Positions 50,095 through 62,189 of a DNA stretch of 64,000 nucleotides are shown in pieces. The stretch lies in assembly GCF_921293095.1 (NCBI RefSeq), contig NW_025791658.1, forward strand, positions 3,472,001 to 3,536,000. The letters run 5' to 3'. The translations under genes and the position numbers were made by a program. This DNA comes from Ischnura elegans. Its lineage: Eukaryota > Arthropoda > Insecta > Odonata > Coenagrionidae. Positions within the stretch are counted from its first letter, which is position 1. Each line of letters opens with the position of its first letter. The notes below the pieces were generated by a model. The model ran no database searches. It saw nothing but the letters and a program-made list of their open reading frames with translations, and was not told where the DNA came from.

Positions 50095-51507
50095 CTCCTC
50101 TAATTTTTCTTTGCCACTAATAACACAAAAATCACTGCTCCACAAAAAGACGAGGAAATTAGACTCGTATATCTAGTGGCACTCGTTTATTAGCCAAGAC
50201 TGAAAATTCTTCTCTCACTGCAAGGAAAATTTTGTCACCATTGTACATGTAAGGCCCTCCGCTCAGCTCGACTAATTTGAAACTCGACGTGTGTATTGCA
50301 TTGTTGCGACAAGGCCACTATGTGAGAAGCGATGCCGCACAAGATTAGTCAAAAATGAAACTGTCGGGGGATTAGCCTCCTAAGGGTTACTTGCAACACC
50401 CAATTGTGGGTAAGCTTACGATAATAACTGCACCCACGAATGGGTCTGCCTGCAATAAAATTGTAAGCAAAGCTTCACCTATGCCAATAATAATTTGGTT
50501 TCTTATCCGCAGACTATGGAAATAATAGATTCAAAGGTTCCGCCCCAACCACCACCCCTCTCCTAGGAGGCATGAGGGTGGGTGCGGAATATCCTCAGCC
50601 CTAGCCTTTTCTAAGCGCCGGACAAGTGCGGTTAGGCCCGTCTTGAGTCTCTACAAAATCCCATGGAACGTCCACCCCGAAAGGCGAGAGAAGGGGAAAG
50701 CTATTGTTTCGTATAGGGTGCTACTGACTGAGCGGTCGGTCGCCAGCGTCACAAAGGTAGAGGTTTTCCCGGTTCTTTTGTGGATAATCATTTTCGCGAC
50801 TTTCTGAAAGCGTAGAACCTCTAACAATGACAGTAGGAACGAGATGTATGATTTCCTCCCGATGTATTTTGTTCCCAAAGCAATAAAACCGAAGCAAGGC
50901 ATCATAGCGAAATAGAAAGAGTGTAATGAAGGCTCAGAAGATAAATTCGAAACAGTTGCAAAAAACTATGAAATATCGAATTTTTTCCGATACCTGTAAC
51001 TAAACACTTTCATTCTGGGCTTATAAGAAGAGTAAATAAATTATTTCATCGTTTTCATATCTAAAATCACGACTTATTTGTACATTTTGAAGGTATTTAC
51101 GTGACAGTAAATAAATATCGAAGAAAATAAAACATGTAATACGTTGTTGCATATGCAAAAGGGGATTAATTAATAGCTAAATATTGCATTCTGGGCTGAT
51201 AATAAGAGTAAGTGGATAAATTATTTCATCGTTTCCATTTTGTACATTTTGAAAGTATTTTAGGTGACAATAAATAAATACAGAAGAAAATAAAACGTGT
51301 AATGCGTGGTTGCATACACAAAAGGGGATTAATTAATTACTAAATAACGGTGCATAGGTTTTCCAAAATTTATTGCAATTCATCATTTTCAACTATACCA
51401 AAGAAGTGTGCATTAATTTTAACATGATTGGATCGATTTAATTTTTATGAAAATTGACGCCCACGGGGAGGAAACGGCTAATTTCACGATAGCCGCGAAC
51501 GTGTTAA

Positions 51508-51870
51508 ACATATATATTCCCATTAATAGCCTTCGAAGACATTATTTAAATGAAGATTTAGAGTTAAAAATATTGTTAAAGATAGTACGTACGCATTAAA
51601 AGACTTTTTTCTCACTAAAATAAATTTTTACGTGCTTCAGAAATTCCAAGCAGGTAGCCTTACAAGCGGGTAGCCTAACATCCAGGAAAAATGCATGCTA
51701 TATCAGGGTTTTGTAATGCATTTCCTGCCGTTGACAAATTTTCAAACCAGTATAAAAACAATTCTTGTGTCAACCAGACCCTTTTGTTGCTCATCCAAAT
51801 GACAGACAAATGCTGCTTCGAATAGCAATTCATTGCTCAAGGATTTTATTAATGATAAATCATAACTGGC
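51508..51870 (-). pseudogene. Tigger-B copy, 3' part (inverted relative of 59900-60228)
   Basis: It is the reverse complement of 59880-60228 with many substitutions, including '..acccttttgttgctcatc' against 'gatgagcgacaaaagggc'. The short - strand frame (CHLDEQQKGLVDTRIVF) is also found on the + strand of the Tigger-B copy as CHFDERQKGLGDTRVVF, just past its DDE remnant. The copy is broken by piggyBac-1 and is cut off near 51870. Confidence 0.7.
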
Positions 51871-52171
51871 TTTAACCCATTTACAGCCAAAGTTGCGAAA
51901 ACAGAACATTATTGAGAAATGCAAAAAAATGTTTCAATTGAATGTTATTCATAAGGAATTTGCTTTTTTCCATAAAAGTAAGTTTAATCTGATTTTTAGT
52001 GAGATTATAATGACATTTCGTAAGTATTTTGATATTTATAGAGACACTCAAAATGTGTCAATTTTCAAGTCACCTGTTATGCAAGATAAATAATTTTTCC
52101 TACGAGTAACTATTCCCCTTATTAAGTTTTTTATTCGTCCATATGGACGTCAAAATTTCACTTAATAGATA
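51871..52171. other. Spacer; piggyBac-2-like terminal motif
   Basis: A TTAA at 51874 is followed by cccatttacagccaaagttgcgaaa, which resembles the terminal motif of piggyBac-2 (54.24 kb). No complete element could be delimited. Confidence 0.4.
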
Positions 52172-54182
52172 CAGTAAAACCTCTATGCAGTGAACCTCTT
52201 TACATCGTAAACCTCTATACATCATACCAACCCTCTGGTCCCGTCAGATTTACATGTAAATTTATAGGCAAACCTCTCTATAGTGAACCTCTTTATATCG
52301 TAAAACCTCTATGTATTATAGCAACAAGACACCCCCAAGACAGCCTAACTACCTCCGCATTTCGTACCGAGACAACTAGAGACCATTAATGCAGCCGCGA
52401 TAACGAACATGGAATGACATTTTCAGCAATAAATGTTTCACGCTTATTCTTTTCTTTTACACCTTTACTATATTGTAATTTTCACGTTAACCATTAGCTT
52501 GGGCCATTTTGTTCCATATGAGAGCATACCTAACAGTAAATATGAAAAAGACAACAAACTATCCTAATCATTTTAAGTGACAGTAAATGAAGACAGAACA
52601 CATCGTTTTCTCTCGAATCATGGTAAAAATTGCGCGATAGCACTCGCTTTCTGTTACTTATGGCTTTATTTTCCTGTAAGTGCTTACATACTATGTTCAG
52701 TTAATAAAAGAGGCGACCAGCGCAGCTATAATCCCTTGCTGGCGGAAATATATCAGCTAACTTCACTCCCATTCATGGAGACAGAATTACTCAACCGCAT
52801 TGCTACTTCCGTTTCTAAAATAAAAATATTTCATGAATTTAGTGCTACTCGAAATAAATCAAATACAGTTTTGCAGTTATTTTATTCCCATATTTCCCGG
52901 TGTAGCACTTTCTTACTGCCGCCTCGGTAATTTTTTCGATGCTTTCGTGAACGACCGTAGTTTACAATTTATTGCGACAGTCATATGTCCTGCGTGCATA
53001 TTTATGCCGCGAAATCTGACTCTTCCATCGGGAGTCCGGGATGTCAATTTCTAGCAATACTGAACGAACATCACTCCATGCGCAACAATGTTAGGTGAAG
53101 GAGACAACTAATTAGCTGATACATGGTAGAGCAATGAAATTTTTTACCATCGCCGCCGCATTCTGAAGTAGTTCGCCCAGCATTCTCACTAAAAAATTAC
53201 GTCGTTTCGCAGACCTTTGTGCCCTCGACAGTTTTTCTACGGAATGCTACGAGCATTGTATTTTAGAGAAAGGGAATTCGACGAAATTTACAAAATTACG
53301 CTCAATTTCTTGTTTATTTTTTGCAATAGTCACGTATTTATTTTTTTATAATCTGTAATTAGTCATACGTTATAAGAATGATAAATCAATTTTCTAAAAT
53401 ATATTATAAGGAGTATTTTCAATTATTTGCCATAAAATATGAAAACATACGAAAATTACTTAATTAATTATAAGCTGATGATGGATTCGACAAATAAAAC
53501 AAGGCGGCCGCTTGACACAACCACATTCCGAGGAATTTTCCGAGCCATCGATGAGGGCAGGCAGAAGAAAGACGTAGCAGTGACCTTTGGAATACCATCA
53601 TTCACCCTGACATCTATTTTAAACAACCGAGGAAAAACAGAAGAAACTGTATATCTATGCTGCACAAATAAAAAAATCAGGGCAGTGAAATAAGAGGATG
53701 AAGGAATTATGTTAAGAAATATAAAACTTGTGTACTTCCCTCCAATCACTACTAGTAAATTACAACCCTTAGACCAGGGAATTATTTCTTTGGTCAAAAG
53801 GCATTATCGAAAACAGCTAGTGATTTATTTTTTATGGAAAGTGAATAGTGAAAATGACATTGAAAGTGCTCATGGAACATCCTTCAGACCATGCACAGGC
53901 TGTGCCTTTCGTGGAAGGAATTATGTAATATCCTCAAGTAAACCCAATAACTAGGTAATTTCTTTCCTAAAAAGCCCTCTTAAACAAGTTACTTTTACCT
54001 TTGTATAATCATTAAATTGTAAATATATGTTCACTAATGCATGCATGTATGGTTAAATATATTAATATTATGGTTTATTAATAAAATGGTGCCTATCACT
54101 AAAACCTCTCTATAGTGAACCTCCATACATCAAATTGCCGAAATTTTGGTCCCCTCCATTACGATGTAAAGAGGTTTTACTG
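52172..54182 (+). mobile_element. Tigger-A transposon, internally deleted
   Basis: CAGTAAAACCTCTATGCAGT at the left and ...gtaaagaggttttactg at the right lie within TA, with TIR-like repeats inside each end. It is about 2 kb and keeps both ends of a pogo/Tigger transposase frame (53475-53950) without the catalytic middle. It is the closest thing in the window to the source of the Tigger-A MITEs at 1229, 1952, 13608, 25522 and 36087. Confidence 0.85.
53475..53950 (+). pseudogene. Tigger/pogo transposase remnant (CENP-B-like HTH and DDE tail)
   Basis: The first part reads TKRRPLDTTT-like DNA-binding sequence: 'FRGIFRAIDEGRQKKDVAVT', then 'FGIPSFTLTSILNNRGK', matching the CENP-B-type N-terminal helix-turn-helix. 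After a stop and a jump the second part has 'VYFPPITTSKLQPLDQGIIS' and 'VKRHYRKQLV', the conserved end of the DDE_1 domain. About 200 codons between them, with two catalytic Asp residues, are absent. It is inactive, but could donate a DNA-binding domain. Confidence 0.85.
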
Positions 54183-54237
54183 TATTAAAGCTTATATTTC
54201 GTTAGGGAGTTAACATTAAGCAAAAATCGGATCGGGA

Positions 54238-56262
54238 AGATATTGTTGCGTTTTCGCAACTTCGGCAGAATCAGGTATCTATAGGCAATTATGCAACTCG
54301 CAATACCACATATTTCCGTCTCGTAGGAATATGCCGTTTTTACTGTCAGATATAATCCTACGCATTTTTATGCCACGTATTTGACAGATATTGTCATATT
54401 TGATAATTAAAATTCTTAGGTATTATATTTCCAATGAGATGCTGCATTATTTTACCTAAATCCAATATAAAAAAGAGATGCATTACGGTTTGAAAGAAAT
54501 GAGTAAAAGTGAATATTTTTACAGAATATAACGTATTTTCCAGTTTTTAAGTGACATTTTTTCAAAGCAGATTAAATTACAACAAATAATGACTATTTAT
54601 GAATTACATGAAATAATTTCGGGTGCAATGGAACACAAAACTTTGTACATTCATTCCGAATTAGTCCTTCCTTACTTCACGATTCAGCGATATCACCGAC
54701 TTCCTCAACAAGATATTGGCCGAAAGAAGACGATAAGACACGAATTTGGTTCGGAAATCATTGAACCAAAACATATTTAGATTATAAAAAAAATGATCTA
54801 CACTTTTCAGACAGTTCCTATCTGGACAAAAATGACAGATTTTTAAATTATGACCTCAATTTGACGACTTGAATTAAAAATTATTACAACTCGGAATATT
54901 TGCGCATAAATGTTCAAATGATGAGCAAATGGTACCTTACTTTGGTCACTACAGTGCATAAATGTTCTTTTAAAAAAGCCTTTTAGATTTTGCTCTTAAC
55001 TTTTGTGGTTATGCTTTTCAGACGGCTTTAGGGTTCAACCAGGCAATACAAAATTACTTCCATCGAAGATTCGGCTTGGAAGCAAGTGTTATTCTGGAAT
55101 TTCTCAAGGTTATCCCTGATCCCTCGAATCATCGTATGTTTTTCGATAACTTCTTTTCATCTTGAAGAGTATTTATTGTTTTGAAAGAAAAAGAATTATT
55201 TGTCACTGGAGCCATCCGTGTAAATATAACGGAGGAGTGCCTGATAGAATATAATGAAACCATTGACGTGAAACTAAGAGGAACATGAAAACAAACATTA
55301 GATAAAGCCGAAGGTCTTAGTATTGCTCGATGAAATGATAACTAGATTATCCCTGTAGACAGCACGTGCAAATTTTGGGCACAGGGAAAAGTTTCAGCAG
55401 AAAAAAGAAAATACTATTTCACACACTATTCTATGTTAATAAAAGAAAATACTATTCGTGTTATTGGGGAGTATAGTAAATACATGGGAGGTGTGGACCT
55501 ACTCGGTAATGCAAATTACCGCACTAGAATTCGGAGGAAAAAAGGTCCTAGTTTATCAACTTACTGGACAGCATTTGCACTAACGCCAGGAAATTGTACA
55601 GGTTATGCAACACAAGTAAATTTCACTGGTAGACTTCAAATCGTATCTAGAAGAGACGCATCTAAAAAGTGAAGTGAATCAGTCAGTAGATGACGTACCC
55701 CTATACAATTCGCGTCCATAAACATAGAAATAGTTAGGCCATGTAATTCATCGCGGATTCGTGAAGCATGAAAGGACGAATTTGGCCATAGAGTTGAAAA
55801 ATAATCCAGTAGTTCCCAAAACAGTGTAAAAGTCAAACCATGCATGAATGTACGAAATTTTATGTTCCATTGCACCAAAAAAGCTTGAGTATTTCATAAA
55901 TAGTCATTAATTGTTGTAATTGAATCTGCAATGATAAAATTAAAGTCAATGAAAAAATGTGAAATACATGCTCTTCTGAGAAAATTTTCGCTTTGACTTA
56001 CTTCTTTCAAACCATAAAGCGTTCCTATTTCATAGTGGGTTTAGGTCAAATATTGCAACAACTCATTGGAAACATAATATCTAAGAATTTTAATTATCAA
56101 ATATGACGACATCTGTCAAATATGTGGCATAAAAAGGAGTAGGATAATATCTGACAGTAAAAACACCATATTCCTATGAGACGGCAATATGTGGTAATGC
56201 GGGTTGCATAACTGCCTTAAGATACCGGATTCGGCCAAAGTTGCGAAAGTGCAACATTTATT
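54238..56262. mobile_element. piggyBac-2 with ~400 bp terminal inverted repeats
   Basis: Arms of about 350-400 bp (54240-54610 and 55870-56262) are imperfect reverse complements, sharing 'catatttgataattaaaatt' and 'tttttactgtcagatat'. The middle encodes a decayed piggyBac transposase (55070-55672, + strand). The outermost bases carry ttgcgttttcgcaa-type palindromes. TTAA occurs to the left (54210), but no clear TTAA is seen right of 56262, so the exact ends are uncertain. Very long TIRs are unusual in this family. Confidence 0.75.
55070..55672 (+). pseudogene. piggyBac transposase C-terminal half, decayed
   Basis: Visible in frame: 'VILEFLKVIPDPSNHRMFFD', 'NFFSS', 'LKEKELFVTGAIRVN', and in the second part 'GEYSKYMGGVDLLGN' with 'RTRIRRKKGPSLSTYWTAFA'. 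The NHRMFFDNFFSS and YMGGVDLLD boxes are hallmarks of PGBD-type transposases. Here the second Asp of VDLLD is Gly, and stops interrupt the first part. It is inactive. Confidence 0.85.
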
Positions 56263-57923
56263 TTTTACCATAAGATAATTTTTTTGAAGGCCCATATTTC
56301 CAATTTATCTAATTTGGCATGTTATTAGGTAAAATGAAGAGAAAAAATTATATACTTTCAAGTATTTCTTTACTTGGCTGGTAATGGATTACACCCAAGT
56401 CTCGTATAGCGCAATTTCGATAAAGCGCAAATTCGTTCCTCGGGGAAACATTGCAACGCAGTGTAGCCTAATCAAAAATCTTAAACGCTCTCGTGATAAA
56501 ACGTGAACTTGCGCTAAGTACACACGAAATTTCTATCATTTTACGCATACAAATATTATTGCTTGCCTCAAATCTTCTTTTATGTTTATACATTAATCGA
56601 AATCCATTGCTGTGCAGTGGCCAAAAGGATTACTCGTCATTGGGTCCAGATAGCTGGCCTACCGAAGTAATTTATCTCGTCTCCTTAACAGAATGAGTTA
56701 ATTTAGATCATTAATTAAGCGTGGGGCTAGTGGAAATGAGTTTTTTTTAAGCAATACTGGTTGAGACGTAATTTTTGCCGTCATAGGTTATCGGGCGATT
56801 GACTTCCAGGTAGAGGGTCTACGCTAAAGCCTTCAAGGTCATCGGTATTCACGGGGGAGAAATGGAGCGGTGGCCGAGTTGCGCATGAAGAGCACTAACA
56901 TATAAGAGGGTCCCCTATAGAGTCTCAAACACAATAGCTTCGTTCCCTCCCCGCAGTCGTAGGCCCTCTGCGTTTCACAGTTCAGCAGTAGAAGGTGATT
57001 TCGATAGAGCCATGCAGAGTAAAAACCAAGAGAAAATGACAAAAAATAGGAATGCGGGTAGAAAAATCAAGAATTTATCAAGAAAAACCTTGAAGAGAAA
57101 TTGATATAGGTCAATTGCTTTGAAAATGGAGAACGTCAAAGCGATATTGCGCGGAAGTTTAACACGTTCCCTGCCACGCGCCGCCATAGGGCGTCTCACA
57201 TAACTTCAAATCCGAGTTAGTGAGCCACCATTTGGCATCTCGCATTGCTGCTGGATGCAACTAGAGAGACGCCAATGGGCGTCAAAGTAGCATTTTCGTT
57301 GAATCATCAGGCGATGTATAGAACTTGAAATTTAAGCTACATTTCCTTATGCACTGATGAGACAATGTTATCCTCTGTGAAAGGAGGGTATTGGTAACAC
57401 ATTTCAGCTCCAATTTCATTATTTTTTCGCCTTCGGTTTCTTGTGTTTTTTTCGGGAGTAGTATATTTCAATGGCTATATCAATCTATGTTTCAAGTGGA
57501 AGCTTGAGGTATTATATCTCCACACAATGTTTCAAATTACATTTGAAGAGCTTTCTTTCGTTTCTTTCCTTCCCTCAGTTGTCGCTCATGCCTAACCGAG
57601 TGAGGAGCGCATCAGTATACCAAATTTATTCTCTGTGTCTGTGCTTTCGATACGGAAGTGATAACCAGTTAAGTGAATATATCATGTGTACGCCGTCACG
57701 CATTATTGGGGGAAAGAAACGTTTTAACGAAGAAGAAATCGGGCATATTACTCTGACAATTCGGTTTCCACCAACGACCTTGAAGGATTTTCTGAAGAAG
57801 ACACCGCTAATTCACGGTGTCTGAGGAGTCGTATGAATCCTCAGAGTCAGGTAATCTTTCTTCTTCTAATGCAAGTATGATTCCTTATTCCATTTTTTTA
57901 TTCACATTCTAATAACTCCTTCT

Positions 57924-58184
57924 CAGTGGCACCGACTCCAGTGGGCCTGAGGGGGCCCAAGCCCCCCAAAAATTCATTACAGATGTGAGGAAAAAATGTG
58001 TCATACTTGTCATTTTCCCCAGAGTGTCCAGATATCTAGATTCCAGTGATCAGGGTTCTAACGTCGATCATATGACTCTTCTTAAATGCTTAAAAAACTT
58101 AAAATTCGCTACTTATAAAATTTACAGAGACAAGGTCCCCGGTTTGCCCCCCCCCCCAATATTTTTTGTAAGTTGGCACCCCTG
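57924..58184. mobile_element. hAT-type MITE 'GGGGCC', copy 5
   Basis: It is inverted relative to copies 1-4, from cagtggcaccgactcc to ttggcacccctg. Flanks ctccttct and ctccacct match 6 of 8, in line with an 8 bp duplication. It sits inside piggyBac-3, making a three-level nest with Tigger-B. Confidence 0.8.
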
Positions 58185-58439
58185 CTCCACCTGTAATGTT
58201 TAGATACTTCTAGTGAGGTGATTCATCCCACGCTTATGGAAAGAAATCTTGGGAGATAAGTCTCATTTTGTGGGAACCATTAGGAAAAATAGGGAAGGGC
58301 TGTTAAGAGAAATAACGACTGCTAAGTTAAAGAAAGGCATTTCAGTGCTATGAAAAACTTGTGGAGCAACGGTAAAGAAATGGAAAGATCAGAAAGATCG
58401 TATTCATGATCTCCACCACCATCAGATAGGAGATAATCC

Positions 58440-58700
58440 CAATGGGGAAAGAAATCGAAGAGGGGAAGTGGTTACTAAGCCAAAGATGGTGATTGAGTAC
58501 AATAAAATAAAGGGAGGAATTGACATTGCCGACACCCTTTCGTTTGCACCCATCGGAAAACAGTAAGGTGGTACCACAAGGTGGCCGATGATGCTCTTTT
58601 TGGGACTTGTATTGTTAATGCTTTTATGCTGTGGAATGAAACACGGAATCCAGGTGCCCACATGATCTCTCTCCTGCAGTTAAGACGATAAATTATAGAA
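58440..58700 (+). pseudogene. piggyBac-3 transposase fragment
   Basis: Reads NGERNRRGEVVTKPKMVI and 'EYNKIKGGIDIADTLSF', the box with the paired Asp residues (here both kept). It is then frameshifted into a short hydrophobic stretch. The rest of the transposase is not found. Confidence 0.75.
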
Positions 58701-59524
58701 GAATGGATGCATATTATATGGGATTCCGTTGATAGGGTCTAAAAAAATCGACGCACTACCTGGTAAATATAAATAAGACTGAAGGAAGTCTTCGAAGTCT
58801 GGTAATTTATAGGATAAAATTATCATTACATAAAATCGAGAATTAGTATTTTTCACACTAATTTTAGCACTGTTTCTTCATTTTAGAAAAGCCCGTGTTG
58901 GTTGTCGCGGATTTTAAAAAGAATTCTTGCTGACGATGAGCCGCAAAGTTGCCCTCAGTAAAGCCAAAGTAGCCCTCAGTTTCTACAAAACTTATGATCT
59001 GTCCGGATCAGCCATACCTACGTCTCCCAAATTTAAATCATTGCACTAATCATCTCCGGATACGGTAGCAAATATTATTAAAAGCATAATCAACAATTAA
59101 AATTTGTTTTAACATTATTTTCAATCATAGCTTTTCAGCGAGCACTAAAAAGTTGGAACGCACATCCAATTGCCTGAGCCACCAAATGGCGTCTCATCAA
59201 ATTTTAGACATTGTCAAAAGTGGGGAGACGCCCTATGACGTTGCACGTGATTAAAGGTACAAGCGATAGCGCATCACGTAATGAGTGTAAATATACCGAG
59301 AAATATAAGTAAAACCCGAAGATAGGCTCAATATCATTATTGCGGTTTGGTAATAGGTTCGAAAATATTTGCCTGGCACACGCGGAATGACAGTAGAATT
59401 CGGGCCCGGCAGGGAACTTGTTAAACGCACGAAGCCTTATTCTGAATAAAGACGAAGTTAAAACATCAGTGACCTCAGCCGCACCAACTTCAACCAAGCA
59501 GTCTACACATACGGAAAGTTCATA

Positions 59525-59910
59525 GTGAATCAGTACAAAAAGACGAGAGTGGTAATCGCTCTGAGACATTTAGTGAAAGCTCCGGTTCGTTCCAGAATTA
59601 AAAGGCAAGCAGGTATTTTCAGTGAGGCGATATCAGGTGAATCTGCAAGTGTTGATAGCGCAGTCACCACAACATTTTCTGATGAACTCCAAGCTGTGAT
59701 TGAAAGTGGCTCCTTTCCCCCTCAACTAGTTTTTAGTGTTGACGAGACGATATTCTATTGGAAAAGAATGCTTTCTCGTTCATTCATTTTCAGGGAAGGA
59801 AAACCTGGGAAGGCTTCAAGACATTTAAAGACTGTTTCACGTAGCCGCTAATGACTCGGAGGACATAAAATTAAAATGATTTTTCATTCATAAACTCCGC
59901 TAGCTATGAA
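59525..59910 (+). pseudogene. Tigger-B transposase remnant (first DDE Asp)
   Basis: The frame contains 'ELQAVIESGSFPPQLVFSVD', 'ETIFYWKRMLSRSF' and 'KASRHLKTVSRS', matching the 'P.QVFN.DET..FWKRMPSRTF' region of Tigger/pogo transposases, where the Asp in VDE is catalytic. After a frame change 'VAANDSEDIKLK' continues the homology. The N-terminal DNA-binding part and the later Asp boxes are missing. Confidence 0.85.
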
Positions 59911-60357
59911 ATGGCATTCAAAGTAGCGTTTGCCTGTCACTTCGATGAGCGACAAAAGGGCCTGGGTGACACAAGAGTTGTTTTTAGACTAGTTTGAAAA
60001 ATCGTGAACTTCCGGCAACGCATTACGATCCCCTGAGATAGCAGATGTTAGCCCACTCGCACGACAGGAGCGAATTTCAAAAGCACGTAAGAATTTTTTT
60101 TTAACGTGAATAAAAGTCTTCAAATGCGTGCATACTATCTTTAAAGATGTTTTAAACTATAAAAAATTATATAAATAATGTTTTCTAAGGCTATTTATGG
60201 GAATATATATGTTTTAGAGTAAATTCAATACTCAAGACCTATGCTACCAGGAACGCATCCCTATCTTCCCAATGTTAAAACGCTCTCGTATAACGCAAAT
60301 TCGTATAGCGCAAAGACCCCAAGGAACGCATCCCTTGCGCTATACGAGACATGGGTG

Positions 60358-61533
60358 TAATTCTATAAATCTGTATATATCCTTGGACATATGCAACACA
60401 CGATGATATCGTGTGCGTTGGGGAACAGAGATTCAAGGGGTCCCCAATGCACACCGTGGAAAGGTGAATTGCAATGCAAACGCTGAAACTGAAACAGTGG
60501 TGGCTTTCAACTGGGTGAAGTGCTTTCCTGAGGGAAGCTTTTCCAAATTGCATTTTCCAACCAAAGAAACTTGTTCTTTATTGTGAAAAATGTTTGGGAA
60601 ACTTGCTTTAACCATTTCTAGGCGGCAGAGTTTACGTCTTAGCATGACTCCTGTACTGAGCCCCAAGAGACTCTTCTTTCTCGTGGTACGGAGCATTTTT
60701 GGAGGACATTCGTAAAGAAGGGTCTCGCGGATAATCACACGCTTTCAGCTCCAACCTTTTTCGACCCCTCCCAGCGGGGACTCCGCATTCTTTCCGACTC
60801 CGAGAGTAGTTTCCTTTCCAGGTTTACGACCATACCTGCAGCATTGGTTCGCGCTCAACATATGGATTGCTTATATGTATTTGGTACATGGATAATTGTT
60901 GCTTGCAAGTAAATTGCAGACTTTGAATTGGATTCCTCATTTTTTTCTGGGCATTGTAAAATTTTAAACAAAGTTCTAAGGTCAATATTAACGCATTTAA
61001 TGCAGCAACAATTTCCATGTTTATGTTTATACAGAACTCAAAGTATAAGTTAATATTTATTGTAGAATTCCATTTAAAAATTGTAAACGCTGCTCAAAAG
61101 ACAAAGAATTCAATTCTTAGTTTATATTTCTTGAGAAAATAACAAATATTAATTTCGAAAACTGACTGGATAAACACTTGCATGACCTACGCTAAGAGGG
61201 GTAATAACAGACTAGGGGTCAGAGTATCTGCTCCCGGATTCCGAGGGTAAAGCCTAAACCCCACAGTGTTGGGTCCCGAAGCAAAGACGTTATACACCTG
61301 TGACTGTCATAAAAGGGGGAGAACTAGGAAACGTATATATTCGGCTTTTGTTCACTTGCGTGAGAAAATCTCTGACGAAAATATACGGCTTTTGTCTCCC
61401 GGGTCAAGAAACCTCCACTCGTATATTTACGTGTTTAGTAGGGAAAAGGTTAAAGACAACCCTTGTACATGTTCAACCTTTAGGCTGCCGAAACATTTTT
61501 AAACGTTTTGTTTTTCTGGGATGTCAGGGAGAG
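60358..61533 (-). repeat. Interspersed repeat, inverted relative of 22.0-22.65 kb
   Basis: The first 75 bp match 41316-41391. From about 60440 the sequence is the reverse complement of the 415 bp repeat at 22010/22840, and from 61040 to 61480 of its spacer ('gggtcccgaagcaaagac'). No coding function is supported. Confidence 0.65.
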
Positions 61534-61536
61534 TTA

Positions 61537-62031
61537 GGCCCAGCGCACACGGAGCGACTACTTTATAACCTCAGTTGGGAATCAGTTGCGTCTGCAACCA
61601 GTTTGCAACTGAAACAAAACTTCTGTCCGCACACGGGTGTAATGACAAAGGGCTGGTTCTAAATCAGTTTCGTCTATTGTGCAATCAGTGAAGTGTTTAT
61701 TTAGTGCGGTACATGTTGTTTTTTAGTCCTTGGCTTGGCCGTCAGGGCTTACTATCACTGAGTCAGGCGAAGAAGACACTGTGAACTATTATCAACACCA
61801 AAGACGTTAGATAGTTTGTATTTGTTCATGATGTCACGCTTCTCTACTGCTCCAACGAGCTTCATGTTGACTTCTTGATCATTCATTTTGAGATCGACAC
61901 TATACGGCGTTGTGTGCACGGCTGTGCGTGCGCCTCCCCTCTCAAATACATTGTCAAGGTCACAAAACAGTTGCGCATGCAACTGGTTCGCAACGGTAGT
62001 TGTAAAACGGTCATACAGTGTGCGCTGGGCC
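61537..62031. mobile_element. PIF/Harbinger-type MITE (GGCCCAGCGCACAC, TTA duplication)
   Basis: Perfect GGCCCAGCGCACAC at both ends with TTA immediately outside each (61534-61536, 62032-62034). A 3 bp TTA duplication with GGCC-rich ends is the PIF/Harbinger signature. Subterminal 'cagttgcgtctgcaacca' and 'cagttgcgcatgcaactg' motifs mirror. It is 495 bp without coding. Confidence 0.85.
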
Positions 62032-62189
62032 TTAAGCTGAAATAGCATACCTACACTGTGGAAAAGTGGACTTGGGGTCCACCCAGATAACAAGAAACAT
62101 TTTGGGAAACAGAAGAAGATAGTCGAGCAATGGTCAAACGTTTAAAAACGTTTTTTTCCACACTCAGCGTACAAAATGAACAAAAACGT

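Larger units (their letters stand above)
47737..51503. mobile_element. piggyBac-1, 3.8 kb, TTAA duplication
   Basis: TTAA flanks both ends (47733-47736, 51504-51507). The termini CACGTTCAGGGC and (reverse complement) CACGTTCGCGGC pair. Three copies of 'gacccaccggtgggtcatg' (one imperfect) follow the left end; the right end has 'ccccgtgggcg', also found on the left. It carries a broken transposase on the - strand (48915-50094). It is inserted in a Tigger-B copy; the intact paralog around 60228 provides the empty site. Confidence 0.88.
57163..59420. mobile_element. piggyBac-3, 2.3 kb, TTAA duplication
   Basis: TTAA on both sides (57159-57162, 59421-59424). CACGTTCCCTGCC and (reverse complement) CAAGTTCCCTGCC pair. 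'agacgcc..ggcgtc'-type subterminal motifs occur at both ends. It carries a fragment of transposase (58440-58700) and a hAT MITE insertion (57924-58184). Confidence 0.87.
56392..60357 (+). mobile_element. Tigger-B transposon hosting piggyBac-3
   Basis: Left CACCCAAGTCTCGTATAGCG and right (reverse complement) CACCCATGTCTCGTATAGCG lie within TA (56390-56391, 60358-60359). 'ctctcgtataacgcaaattc'-type subterminal repeats recur inside both ends. It contains a DDE transposase remnant (59525-59910) and, inserted in it, piggyBac-3 (57163-59420). A second, inverted copy of its right part is at 47680-51870, interrupted by piggyBac-1. Confidence 0.82.

Noticed and set aside
51508..60228. One 8.7 kb piggyBac element with the inverted arms as its TIRs
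   Set aside because: The arms are internal and 3' sequence of two Tigger-B copies, as shown by the continuation of the match across the TTAA to 47680-47736. The TTAA at 51504 belongs to piggyBac-1.
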